Assembly (NCBI RefSeq): GCF_014467285.1
Contig: NZ_NKHR01000004.1
Coordinates: 1 to 64,000 of the forward strand
Direction: 5' to 3'
DNA: 64,000 nucleotides
Source: Xenorhabdus sp014467285
GTDB taxonomy: Bacteria > Pseudomonadota > Gammaproteobacteria > Enterobacterales > Enterobacteriaceae
The notes under the pieces were generated by a model. That model worked only from the letters and a program-made list of their open reading frames with translations. It did not search any database and had not been told where the DNA came from. Position numbers and translations under genes: made by a program. Positions 17,458 to 25,710 of the stretch are shown here, piece by piece (positions within the stretch are counted from its first letter, which is position 1; each line of letters opens with the position of its first letter).

Positions 17458-17853
17458 ATGAAAAAGTCAACTATTCTTAGAATTGCCAGACCAACAGATA
17501 ACCTTGTTGAAATTGCGGATATGTATTGTCAAGGTTTAAATTTCACCATATTGGGTGAATTCAAAGATCATGATGGTTTTGATGGTATTATGTTAGGGCA
17601 TCCCAATCATTCTTGGCATCTGGAATTCACGCATCATCACAATACATATGTTGGAAAAGTACCAACGAAAGATAATTTATTAGCATTTTATATTGAAAAT
17701 GAACTTGAATGGCAAGCACAAATAAAATCAATGCAAGAAGCCGGTTTTATTCTCGTGCCTTCTTATAATCCTTATTGGGATAAGAATGGAAAGACATTTG
17801 AAGATATTGATGGCTATCGCGTTGTATTACAAAATAGTGCTTCAGAAGTTTAA
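17458..17853 (+). CDS. VOC-superfamily (glyoxalase-like) protein, YycE-type
   Basis: A 131-aa single-domain-pair VOC protein. It opens with LRIARPTDNLVEIADMYCQGL, then GEFKDHDGFDGIMLGHP and HLEFTHHH, and ends with NPYWDKNGKTFEDIDGYRVVLQ. This closely follows the YycE-like group, whose function is unknown; members bind a metal or small ligand in a paired beta-alpha-beta-beta-beta cup. The Shine-Dalgarno sequence is poor. It stands alone between the LPMO terminator and an ERIC element. Confidence 0.85.
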   Translation: MKKSTILRIARPTDNLVEIADMYCQGLNFTILGEFKDHDGFDGIMLGHPNHSWHLEFTHHHNTYVGKVPTKDNLLAFYIENELEWQAQIKSMQEAGFILVPSYNPYWDKNGKTFEDIDGYRVVLQNSASEV

Positions 17854-17908
17854 GCATTTTCATAGTTAATTTAATGCTAAAAAATTATTTATTTTAATAT
17901 TAATCGCT

Positions 17909-18035
17909 TATCCCTAACCGGTTTCAAGTTGCATTGTGATGGTAAGGAAACAAATCCCCAGCAGCATAACTAACTATGTGGCTGAGGTAAGTGAGCGAAT
18001 CCAACAAAAATGCAACTTGGAAGATGACGGATATA
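17909..18035. repeat. ERIC element (127 bp)
   Basis: Ends are inverted (TTTCAAGTTGCAT...ATGCAACTTGGAAGATGACGG) and the core contains AAATCCCCAGCAGC and GTGGCTGAGGTAAGTGAGCGA, matching the conserved ERIC core sequences. The length from TATCCC to GATATA is 127 bp, the canonical ERIC size. It lies between the VOC and lysozyme genes. Confidence 0.85.
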
Positions 18036-18057
18036 TAGCATTTTAAGTTTACATCTG

Positions 18058-18492
18058 CTATGAGAGAAATGTTTGTTGTTCTGACTCTCTTCTACGGAGT
18101 AGATCCGGTATTTTTCGTCCATCAGCCCGATCCCATTTTAAAAACTCTCTGGCGGCTCCTTGGTAATCACCGGCATTCAATTTTTTCAACAACGTTGAAT
18201 GGGTAAAATTACCAATCCCCAGATTGAAAATAAACGAGCATAAAGCATCAAATTGCCCCTGTGTTAGAGATACTTTAACTAATCGATGGATAGCATCATA
18301 AATCGGAAGTAGATCTTGATACAAAAATGCTTCTGCTTGTTGTGCGGTAATCACTTGTCCAGGTTTGACTCCCTTTGTATGACCATATCCAATTGTCCAC
18401 GGTTCGGCTCCAGTGACGGGATCTGAATATGCTTTCAATTTCAATCCTTCATAGCTTTTCAGTTTATTAATACCATTTTCACTGATCTCCAT
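18058..18492 (-). CDS. GH24 phage-type lysozyme (endolysin-like)
   Basis: A 144-aa soluble lysozyme of the T4/P1 endolysin family that cleaves peptidoglycan. The active-site set is visible as Glu15 (YEGLKLKAYSDP), Asp24 and Thr33 (WTIGYGHT), with the usual FSFIFNLG-like segment (SFIFNLGIGNF) and the C-terminal LLRRRESEQ. No signal peptide or SAR anchor is present, so export would need a holin or another route, and no phage genes are adjacent. It may be a prophage relic or a domesticated lysozyme. The start ATG has GGAG upstream. Confidence 0.88.
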   Translation of the reverse strand: MEISENGINKLKSYEGLKLKAYSDPVTGAEPWTIGYGHTKGVKPGQVITAQQAEAFLYQDLLPIYDAIHRLVKVSLTQGQFDALCSFIFNLGIGNFTHSTLLKKLNAGDYQGAAREFLKWDRADGRKIPDLLRRRESEQQTFLS

Positions 18493-18719
18493 TCATTTTC
18501 TCCGCTTGCTAGGTCGAGCATCGAACATCAAGCCAAGATTAGTATAAAAAACAACCTAAACGTAAAGTATAGACTAATAAAAAATCAGTTAAGGCGCGAT
18601 AGTAACCAAATTATCGCATTTTCACAAAGCACCAATAGAAAAAATATACATAAATTTCAAACAGATAATTTGATTTGCAAATTTTTTTTAAATTTTAAAA
18701 AAATAATTTAATAAATATC
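18493..18719. other. AT-rich intergenic DNA upstream of the lysozyme
   Basis: Contains the expected lysozyme promoter region; no repeat or gene recognised. Confidence 0.3.
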
Positions 18720-18747
18720 TTGACTCTTTTTGTTTTGAGCATAAAAT
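18720..18747 (+). promoter_or_regulatory. Sigma-70 promoter of the 24-aa ORF transcript
   Basis: TTGACT (18720-18725), 16-bp spacer, TAAAAT (18742-18747). A good match to the consensus, with the ORF 64 bp downstream. Confidence 0.6.
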
Positions 18748-18810
18748 CTTCCCCAGAATTTAGATTTTCGTGAAGTAAATCACAATTTATAACCCTCAAA
18801 GGACATCATC

Positions 18811-18885
18811 ATGAAATCTGTAAAATCTTTCCTCTCAAACGTACACTGCGTTGTTATTCGCTTATCAGCAACTCGCTTTATGTAA
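18811..18885 (+). CDS. 24-aa ORF on a short terminated transcript (leader peptide or dual-function RNA)
   Basis: The ORF (MKSVKSFLSNVHC... to RFM) has a strong ribosome site, AAAGGA, at the right distance, a sigma-70 promoter 64 bp upstream, and an intrinsic terminator at 18923-18953. This would make a self-contained transcript of about 200 nt. I do not recognise the peptide. The next gene starts 227 bp downstream beyond the terminator, so it could be a leader peptide with an attenuator, a small basic protein, or an sRNA that also encodes a peptide. Confidence 0.5.
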   Translation: MKSVKSFLSNVHCVVIRLSATRFM

Positions 18886-18922
18886 GCACTCACCTTATAT
18901 AACGCACTGTACAGACAGAGAT

Positions 18923-18953
18923 AAGCCAGCTATTCATAAAACTGGCTTTTTTA
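18923..18953 (+). terminator. Terminator after the 24-aa ORF
   Basis: AAGCCAG-12 nt-CTGGCTTTTTTA: 7-bp stem plus a T run. Confidence 0.75.
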
Positions 18954-19112
18954 TCGCCTGTTAAGATCTAATGTAAATATTTGCCATTCCATATCGCTAT
19001 CCATTCTTTTTTAATTGAACTATCATTCCGAGAAGTTTGTCTTACAAAGACCATAATTATTATTTCTATAGCGACCAGCTTTCAGAATTCACTTTAATAC
19101 TGAGATAATTTT

Positions 19113-19463
19113 ATGAATTTAATGGATTTTCGTAGTTTGAAGTTAAAATCAGAATTGGGAATACTTGAGATTTTCTTACACCTTATCATCTGGTTTCTGA
19201 TTATATTACTTACCGTGGGATTAGGTGCCTTTGTATTTCCTTACTATATGACTCGTTTTATCATTAGCAAAACGCATGTTATTGACAGAGATAGCGGGAA
19301 AATTATCGGTAAGTTAGATTGTGATATCAACTTAGTTCAAATACTGGGTTACGTCATCATTTGGGCTATTCTCTCTTTTATTACATTTGGGCTTTTATAT
19401 TTTGTATACCTTTACAAAATCATCATGCATTGCATTAATCATACACGAGTAATTTCTGAATAG
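19113..19463 (+). CDS. Small two-region membrane protein, DUF6693-like
   Basis: A 116-aa protein with hydrophobic segments at residues ~17-45 and ~72-105 separated by a polar strand-rich stretch (HVIDRDSGKIIGKLDC). The motifs TVGLGAFVFPYYMTRFII and SFITFGLLYFVYLYKI are near-repeats of each other, a known layout of YjgN/DUF6693-like proteins. Function unknown. The ribosome site is weak. A hairpin shared with the next, opposite gene follows. Confidence 0.6.
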   Translation: MNLMDFRSLKLKSELGILEIFLHLIIWFLIILLTVGLGAFVFPYYMTRFIISKTHVIDRDSGKIIGKLDCDINLVQILGYVIIWAILSFITFGLLYFVYLYKIIMHCINHTRVISE

Positions 19464-19479
19464 ATCGTGGTTGAATACA

Positions 19480-19519
19480 TAATAAAAAGCCTGAACCTTA
19501 TTAAACAAAGAGTTCAGGC
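19480..19519 (-). terminator. Terminator of the first Ail-like gene
   Basis: On the minus strand GCCTGAAC-15 nt-GTTCAGGCTTTTTATT: an 8-bp stem followed by a T run, about 95 bp past the stop at 19615. Confidence 0.65.
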
Positions 19520-19614
19520 GAAATGATCATTCATACAATGATCGCCAATAGATAAATTAGTTTAAAAAATAAGCGATATATAAAGAGACATAACGAATAT
19601 GGGTAAATGAAAAT

Positions 19615-20178
19615 TTAGAAACGATAACCTACACCCAATACCCAAGTTCCAAGCTTGGCTTCTTTTAAATTTGCATATGAATATGAAGCATCAATAGCCC
19701 AGCCAGGAGTAGGGTTAAATTGTAAACCAGCGCCGTAAGATAATGCGGTTTTTTTATGAATATCTTTATCTCCTGATGCAGAAAAACCAGCTTCACTGCG
19801 AACCGCACCGATCAGACCATATGCACTGATATAATCGTTAAAACGGTAGGTTGGCCCAGCCATCAGAGATGTATTTTTCCACCTGAATTTTGATGATGAA
19901 CCAAAATAATTATACTCATGTACATATTGGGTATAAGTTAATGAACCGATAACACCGAGTTTTTCATTAAACTCATAACGATATTTTAGATTTAAACCAT
20001 ACTGGTTTGTACTTAATTTCTCATCATTATGGTAGATTTCCTTACCATTATTCAGTGATGCGTTACTCTGGGCATACCCTAAAGAAATAGTACTTTTACC
20101 ACTATTGCTTGCGCAGGCATTAAAAGTAAGTATAGATAATCCCACAGCGATAGAAGCTGTTAATAATGTTGTTTTCAT
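19615..20178 (-). CDS. Ail/OmpX/Lom-family outer-membrane beta-barrel protein
   Basis: A 187-aa protein with a signal peptide (cut after NACA) and a predicted eight-stranded barrel ending in aromatic VLGVGYRF, the C-terminal Phe needed for Bam insertion. Typical Ail/Lom features are STISLGYAQSN at the start, KYRYEFNEKLGVIGSLTYTQ, and AGPTYRFNDYISAYGLIG. Relatives mediate adhesion, serum resistance or membrane adaptation. A second paralogue lies at 23639-24157. The ribosome site is GAGAAT-like. Confidence 0.88.
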   Translation of the reverse strand: MKTTLLTASIAVGLSILTFNACASNSGKSTISLGYAQSNASLNNGKEIYHNDEKLSTNQYGLNLKYRYEFNEKLGVIGSLTYTQYVHEYNYFGSSSKFRWKNTSLMAGPTYRFNDYISAYGLIGAVRSEAGFSASGDKDIHKKTALSYGAGLQFNPTPGWAIDASYSYANLKEAKLGTWVLGVGYRF

Positions 20179-20883
20179 AAATAAAAATTCTCTGTCATTT
20201 ACGTTTGATGTATTCGTCTTACCAAGAAAAGCTTTCGGAATATACAGATCTTATATCAGGAATTCAACTATAAGCGGAAGAACATCAATTTATTCTCAAA
20301 AATTACACCAATAAAATCACAACGATGAAAAATTTTATTTAAATTCAAATTATTACATAGAAAAACACCTGTTTTAGAGTCCAAAAATCACCTATAAATT
20401 CATATAAATCAAAGCACGCAATTTATAAAAACATTTATTTATCAAACAATTAATAAAAAACAATTCATTTATAATATTAGGATATTTCCTAGTATTAAAA
20501 TAATACAATATGTAATTAGTTAACACTTTGCCCTTTAATAATTTTTAATTATAAATAAAAGCAATGTATCATCAAAATAAATAAATCAATTGATTATCCA
20601 TTTTTTCAGTTTTCAATCAGAAAAAATTTATTGATGAGTAATCATTGAATAGATTCTCAAGGAATCTGAACGAATAATCTGGCAACCATATCATAAGCTT
20701 TTATTCTCATATGAGAATTTATTATTTCTATACAATGATCTTCAAGTTGCAACCAATAAGGTAGCAACTTGAAAGAGAAAAGTGTATTCAGCTAACGCTT
20801 AATTCCTTATAAGTTAATAAGATAAATTATCTGCATTACTGTTATAATCAATAACCCGATAACCCGATTTTCCACCTGTTCTT
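20179..20883. other. 705-bp very AT-rich intergenic region
   Basis: No gene seen. It carries the promoter side of the Ail-like gene and a small inverted repeat at 20741-20773. The composition suggests an H-NS-bound or decayed stretch. Confidence 0.4.
20741..20773. repeat. Short ERIC-end-like inverted repeat
   Basis: TTCAAGTTGC-13 nt-GCAACTTGAA. The arms match the outer arms of the ERIC element at 17909-18035 but the core is missing, so this may be an internally deleted ERIC or a related MITE-like unit. Confidence 0.5.
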
Positions 20884-21677
20884 ATGAAATCGAAGATAAC
20901 ACTTTCTGAGCCTGAACGAATTACATTGCAACAACTNNNNNNNNNNNNNNNNNNNNNNNNNNNNNNNNNNNNNNNNNNNNNNNNNNNNNNNNNNNNNNNN
21001 NNNNNNNNNNNNNNNNNNNNNNNNNNNNNNNNNNNNGAAACGCTGGCGAATACCCTGAAAAAGCAGGGACTGACCTATAAACGAACCCGCCTGTCGCTTA
21101 AAAAAAGCGCAACGAAACGGAGTTTGCGAAAAAATCCGCCTTGCTGAGCAAAATTAAGGCCGGGGCACAGTTAGGCCATTACCGTCTGGTCTATTTTGAT
21201 GAGGCCGGTTTTGCCGCATCTCCTCCGGTGCAATATGGCTGGAGTCCACGGGGTAAGCCCCATGAGACTGAGCCTCAAGCCCATGGCAGATGGTCAGTTC
21301 TGGGGGCGTTAAATTACACGGACAACACGCTGTTTTACCAGACAGCGTCAGGCAGTATCACACGAGCTGATGTGATTGATTTTTTAGAGCAGGTAGCCAA
21401 ACAAGGAGACAACCGTTTGACATTTTTAGTGCTAGATAATGCGCGTATCCACCATGGGATCGCGGAAAAAACCAGACATCGCTGGTTACGAGAGCACAAC
21501 CTGCTTTTACTTTATCTTCCCGCCTACAGTCCAGAGCTGAATTTGATTGAAATCGTCTGGAAACAAGCCAAATATCACTGGCGACGTTTTATCACCTGGA
21601 CTCAAGATACCATGGAGTATGAGCTAAATACGTTATTGGAAGGTTATGGTGATCAATTTGCAATTAATTTTTCTTGA
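20884..21677 (+). mobile_element. IS630-family transposase, interrupted by an assembly gap and a frameshift
   Basis: The N-terminus MKSKITLSEPERITLQQ leads into 100 N's; after the gap come ETLANTLKKQGLTYKRTR and, in another frame, the catalytic part with VYFDEAGF, LVLDNARIHHG and YSPELNLIEIVWK, the DDE triad of IS630/Tc1 transposases. The two frames join if an A7 run at 21100-21106 is read as A8, which gives KKKRNETEFAKKS. So the copy is either frameshifted by one A, slippage-dependent, or misassembled. IS630 transposases of this type are about 340 aa, so the true gap probably holds more than 100 bp. The stop is only 4 bp from the stop of the opposing GST gene. Confidence 0.88.
20937..21036. 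other. Assembly gap of 100 N
   Basis: One hundred undefined bases inside the IS630 transposase gene. The round number indicates a scaffold gap of unknown size, expected where a multicopy IS breaks assembly. Confidence 0.98.
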
Positions 21678-21681
21678 GCAC

Positions 21682-22302
21682 TTAAGAAATCATCACGTGC
21701 TCTCTGAATGCAGGCCTTTCTGTTAACTTAGCATAATAATCAATCAATGCCGGATGATATGGACGATTAATTTTTATATCGAAATAGCGATAAAGTATAT
21801 GACCAAACTGTATGTCAGCAAGAGTAAAATGATTACCGGCAATAAAATGATGTTGCTGTAGTTGTTTTTCGGCAATGTTCAACATATTACTAATCTTATG
21901 AATGGCCTTAGTTATTTCATCCTGATTTTGCTGTTGAGGTGCAGTACGGACTACTCGCCAGAATATGGGAGCAGTAAAATTCAGAGCAATATTTATTTTT
22001 GACCATTCAGCCCATTTATCTATATCAGTGCGAGCTTCAAGGTCTTCTGGCCAAAAAGGAGCTTTCGCATATCGATTACTAAGATAGCGTAAGATAGCAC
22101 CTGTCTCCCAAATTGGCGAACCTTCGCCATCTCTGATAACAGGCACAGTTCCATTCGGGTTCATGGACAAAAATTCAGGTGTATCGTTGCCACCGTATTT
22201 ATGCCCAATATCATAGCGAGTAAAAGAAAGCTCTAATTCACCAATGCACCACATCAACGCCTGAACATTAGATGAAGTTTTTCGTCCCCAAACCGTTATC
22301 AC
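21682..22302 (-). CDS. Glutathione S-transferase family protein
   Basis: A 206-aa cytosolic GST: thioredoxin-like N-terminal domain (ITVWGRKTSSNVQ, with a Ser at the catalytic position, and NPNGTVPVIRDGEGSPIWETGAILRYL for glutathione binding) plus a helical C-terminal domain ending HFTLADIQFGH...RPYHPALIDYYAKLTERPAF. It probably conjugates or reduces small electrophiles. The start is a GTG eight bases after AAAGGAGG. An IS630 element abuts its 3' end, leaving the last codons intact. Confidence 0.9.
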   Translation of the reverse strand: MITVWGRKTSSNVQALMWCIGELELSFTRYDIGHKYGGNDTPEFLSMNPNGTVPVIRDGEGSPIWETGAILRYLSNRYAKAPFWPEDLEARTDIDKWAEWSKINIALNFTAPIFWRVVRTAPQQQNQDEITKAIHKISNMLNIAEKQLQQHHFIAGNHFTLADIQFGHILYRYFDIKINRPYHPALIDYYAKLTERPAFREHVMIS

Positions 22303-22408
22303 GAAGTCATCCTCCTTTAATATGCCTTTTATCTTTTAAGTTATGGCTTTTTTGGCAGTGCCGCAACTCAAAACTTATTTGATATGCTTCATGGAAAATC
22401 GTTATTTG

Positions 22409-23173
22409 TTATCCAAAATACTTTTCGACTAAAGCATATAAAATGGCAATGGTTTCTATATCAGGCACACCATCATAAGATGATGGACGGAAGTGCATTT
22501 GGAATGCCATGATTAAGGACCGAAAGTTCTCATCTTCTTCTGCACCTGAAATATCATAACCATAACGCTTAAGTTGTTCTAAAATCGCAGCGGTATCCGG
22601 CAAGTAATAAGAAAATTGTTCGATATATTTTTGTTTAGTCTCTTCGTCATACCATGCCCCAACACCTGCATCATATAACTCTTTCCATGGGAAAGCTGGG
22701 CCTGGATCTGTTTTTCTCTGCCAGGCAATATCTGAATGCCCTACTATGTGAGTTGGATGAATATCTGGATAACGCTGGACTATATTAATGGCCAGTACTT
22801 TAACTGCGTCAATTTGATCAGGGTGATAAGGGGGAAAAGTCAGAACACCGCTTTCGTCACTAGCTTCATTCACAATCTCAATACCAATGGAAGTATCATT
22901 TAGGCTTTCTCTTCCTGCCCAATAACTCACTCCAGCATGCCAAGCTCTTTCAAGTTCATCCACGAGATTGAAAATATGAATTTCTCTAAATCCAGCGGCC
23001 TGATAAGTTGGATCATCTGGGTTCGGAACTAAGTAATGAGCACTGACGAGATCCCCTGTCAATGCCTGAATGGATCTTTCGAAATTCAGGGCGGTGTAGT
23101 GCATAACTAAAAAGCGGGAACGTCGATTAAAGCTTTTGATTGAACGATATGAAACATAATCAATTTTATACAT
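22409..23173 (-). CDS. AmiD-like N-acetylmuramoyl-L-alanine amidase without lipoprotein signal
   Basis: Amidase_2 zinc hydrolase that cleaves the MurNAc-L-Ala bond in (anhydro)muropeptides, followed by a C-terminal peptidoglycan-binding-type helical domain. Motifs: FLVMHYTA (first zinc His), HYLVP, AWHAGVSYW, NDTSIGIEIVNE, HIVGHSDIAWQRKTDPGPAFPW (His and Asp/Lys of the site), and QMHFRP near the end. It matches E. coli AmiD along its length, but the ATG at 23173 (after GGGGTAAC) gives 254 aa with no signal peptide or lipobox. An upstream extension to 23293 is open but not signal-like. The protein may be cytoplasmic, acting in cell-wall recycling like AmpD, or depend on another export route. 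Confidence 0.85.
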   Translation of the reverse strand: MYKIDYVSYRSIKSFNRRSRFLVMHYTALNFERSIQALTGDLVSAHYLVPNPDDPTYQAAGFREIHIFNLVDELERAWHAGVSYWAGRESLNDTSIGIEIVNEASDESGVLTFPPYHPDQIDAVKVLAINIVQRYPDIHPTHIVGHSDIAWQRKTDPGPAFPWKELYDAGVGAWYDEETKQKYIEQFSYYLPDTAAILEQLKRYGYDISGAEEDENFRSLIMAFQMHFRPSSYDGVPDIETIAILYALVEKYFG

Positions 23174-23638
23174 TATTGTTACCCCATTGGTTTTGCGATG
23201 TAACGCAGTGAATATCAAATCGCTGTAAAAAACGCATTCCATATTGCTGGTATGATAAATCAACAGGCATGTTTGAGCACGATGTAAACGCACTTGGCCT
23301 CTTACTTTAAAATTCTCCTATAATTTAACAAAAAAAGACACTTGTCAGGCAAATGCCTAAGGCATAAAAAAATAATCTGATCCTATCAAATCACTAATAT
23401 AAATGATTGTTAGTTTTGATAAATAGCTCGCTGTGGTAAGGTATACGAAATAATAAATAATATGCCAATAAAAAACCATTATTACCCAATATCTAATTTC
23501 GGAATAATTTTATTAGAGATAGATATACAGAGGAGCTTAACTAAAGACAAATTTCATGAAGTGGTTATTATTTTATAGCATTTTAAATAGATATAAATTC
23601 ATTAAATTATCATGATTACTTAACCAAGTATGGCATAT
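23174..23638. other. Intergenic region upstream of the amidase
   Basis: AT-rich with a small hairpin (GGCAAATGCC and AAGGCAT words near 23348-23365). No gene is supported. Confidence 0.35.
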
Positions 23639-24157
23639 TCAAAAATGATACCCAACCTCAATATTGAGACCATTGACATGATAATTTTCATTTTCAGGTT
23701 GGATTGGTGTCTCTTTATAGCTGATATAAAAACCGAGATTTTCTAATGGGTTAATTAATATTCCAGTTCCCCAAGCTAAGGCTATATTTTTATCAGAATA
23801 AGTATACGCATCAAAGTAAGTACCTTTTTTCCCCTCATTACCCCATTTCAAACGTGCAATACCCACGATTCCATACAGACTGAAATAATGGTTAATTCGA
23901 TAAGCCGGGCCTGCCAGTAAGGTCTGGGCACGATCCCAGTTTTTGTCACCTTTTAGCCAAGAAAATGATCCTACAACTCCCCAATCAGGACTCATTTGAT
24001 AATAGTGATTGAAATTCATGCCACGAGGTATTTCTTCACCCGCTTTATCGAAGTGACCAGAAGCATATCCCACCGATGTCGTTTGTCCTTCAACAGCATA
24101 AGCTTGTGTTGCCAGAAAAGTAAAAAGAACAAACATAGAGATAAGGATTCTGTTCAT
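23639..24157 (-). CDS. Second Ail/OmpX-family outer-membrane protein
   Basis: A 172-aa predicted eight-stranded barrel with signal peptide (cut after AYA) and terminal GLNIEVGYHF. AGPAYRINHYFSLYGIVG aligns with AGPTYRFNDYISAYGLIG of the paralogue at 19615-20178, so the two are diverged copies 3.5 kb apart. The start is preceded by GAGGTAGTAACGA. The roles expected of the family are membrane integrity and host contact. Confidence 0.88.
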   Translation of the reverse strand: MNRILISMFVLFTFLATQAYAVEGQTTSVGYASGHFDKAGEEIPRGMNFNHYYQMSPDWGVVGSFSWLKGDKNWDRAQTLLAGPAYRINHYFSLYGIVGIARLKWGNEGKKGTYFDAYTYSDKNIALAWGTGILINPLENLGFYISYKETPIQPENENYHVNGLNIEVGYHF

Positions 24158-24299
24158 TCGTTACTACCTCTATGGTGGGGATAAGTCATTTAAATATAGC
24201 TCACATATTTTCATCTGATAAAAATCAGATCAGAAACAACGGTAAAATCTGTTGACAATTAGTCTAATCCCCACAGCATTCAAATTGCGAAGCGAGAAA

Positions 24300-24566
24300 T
24301 TACGGTTCAATTTCAATATCTGTCAATGGATGACAGCTACAAGGCAAAATTTCCCCTTCATTAACAAATGCCAATGGTTTACAAGGGTATCCCACCTTCC
24401 CTTTAACCAGACGAACACGGCAAGAGCCGCAGTACCCTTGGCGGCATTGGTATTCAAGTTGCACTTTGCCGTGTTCTAGTGCTTCCAGCAAATTACCGTG
24501 GAAACCTGAAGAATAATGGACGGATAAACCCTGCCTTGACGGCAGGGTAACTTTATAATCAGCCAT
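24300..24566 (-). CDS. yfaE: YfaE, 2Fe-2S ferredoxin for ribonucleotide reductase maintenance
   Basis: An 88-aa plant-type ferredoxin with cluster cysteines in YQCRQGYCGSCRV and a fourth in LPCSCHP. YfaE supplies electrons to rebuild the diferric-tyrosyl cofactor of NrdB. The start ATG at 24566 lies one base after the nrdB stop (TGATATG), showing translational coupling; a longer frame running into nrdB can be ignored. Last gene of the nrdA-nrdB-yfaE operon. Confidence 0.95.
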   Translation of the reverse strand: MADYKVTLPSRQGLSVHYSSGFHGNLLEALEHGKVQLEYQCRQGYCGSCRVRLVKGKVGYPCKPLAFVNEGEILPCSCHPLTDIEIEP

Positions 24567-24567
24567 A

Positions 24568-25698
24568 TCAGAGTTCGAAACCGCTGAGATCCTCAGTATT
24601 GACTTCCGAATCAATCTGACCAACCAAATAAGAACTGACTTCGACTTCCTGTGGAGCCACTTGAACGTTATCAGAAACCAGCCACGCATTGATCCATGGA
24701 ATCGGATTGGAGCGAGTTTCAAACGGTAATTTCAAGCCAACTGCCTGCATGCGAATATTGGTAATGTATTCAACATACTGGCACAGAATATCTTTGTTCA
24801 AACCAATCATGGAGCCGTCTTTAAACAGATAGTCAGCCCACTCTTTTTCCTGTTCTGCTGCCTGTACAAACAGATCGTAACATTCCTGTTCACACTCTTT
24901 GGCAATTTCCGCCATTTCAGGATCATCCTGACCAGAACGCAGCAAATTCAACATGTGCTGGGTTCCCGTTAGATGCAGCGCTTCATCACGGGCAATCAGT
25001 TTGATTATTTTGGCGTTACCTTCCATCAGCTCGCGTTCAGCAAAGGCAAATGAACACGCAAAGCTGACATAGAAGCGAATAGCTTCCAGAGCGTTAACGC
25101 TCATCAGGCACAAGTAAAGCTGCTTTTTCAACGCACGCAGGTTAATTGTCACTGTTTTACCAGCAACATCGTGTATCCCTTCGCCCAACAGATGATAGTA
25201 GTTGGTCATTTCGATCAGATCGTCGTAATACGCAGAAATATCTTTGGCGCGTTTTAAAATCTGTTCGTTTTCCACGATATCGTCAAACACGACAGAAGGA
25301 TCATTCACAATGTTACGGATAATATGCGTGTAAGAACGCGAGTGAATCGTTTCCGAAAACGACCACGTTTCAACCCATGTTTCCAATTCTGGAATGGAAA
25401 TCAACGGCAGGAAAGCCACATTCGGACTACGGCCCTGAATGGAATCCAGCAGCGTCTGATATTTCAGGTTACTGATAAAAATGTGTTTCTCATGATCCGG
25501 CAGCGCATTATAGTCGATGCGATCACGGGAAACGTCTACTTCTTCCGGACGCCAGAAGAAGGAGAGTTGTTTTTCAATCAGCTTTTCAAAAATAGGATAT
25601 TTCTGCTGATCAAAACGCGCCACGTTAACAGACTGGCCGAAAAACATCGGCTCCTGTAATTGGTCATTTTTTACTTGCGAAAAAGTGGTATAGGACAT
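24568..25698 (-). CDS. nrdB: Ribonucleoside-diphosphate reductase 1, beta subunit
   Basis: A 376-aa class Ia radical subunit, the E. coli length. The di-iron and tyrosyl-radical region is visible (FSETIHSRSYTHIIRNIV, and ARDEALHLTGTQHML with ligands Glu/His). The C-terminus ends with NTEDLSGFEL, which docks into NrdA. It starts 12 bp after nrdA with GAGG upstream. Product: radical generator for dNTP synthesis. Confidence 0.98.
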   Translation of the reverse strand: MSYTTFSQVKNDQLQEPMFFGQSVNVARFDQQKYPIFEKLIEKQLSFFWRPEEVDVSRDRIDYNALPDHEKHIFISNLKYQTLLDSIQGRSPNVAFLPLISIPELETWVETWSFSETIHSRSYTHIIRNIVNDPSVVFDDIVENEQILKRAKDISAYYDDLIEMTNYYHLLGEGIHDVAGKTVTINLRALKKQLYLCLMSVNALEAIRFYVSFACSFAFAERELMEGNAKIIKLIARDEALHLTGTQHMLNLLRSGQDDPEMAEIAKECEQECYDLFVQAAEQEKEWADYLFKDGSMIGLNKDILCQYVEYITNIRMQAVGLKLPFETRSNPIPWINAWLVSDNVQVAPQEVEVSSYLVGQIDSEVNTEDLSGFEL

Positions 25699-25710
25699 AG
25701 CTTCCTCAAA

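Noticed and set aside
18058..18492. Prophage region around the GH24 lysozyme
   Set aside because: No holin, spanin, capsid, tail or integrase genes within 10 kb; treated as an isolated lysozyme.
21100..21106. Programmed -1 frameshifting as the normal expression mode of the IS630 transposase
   Set aside because: The A7 run is out of phase for a canonical X-XXY-YYZ heptamer and a simple one-A loss explains the break better.
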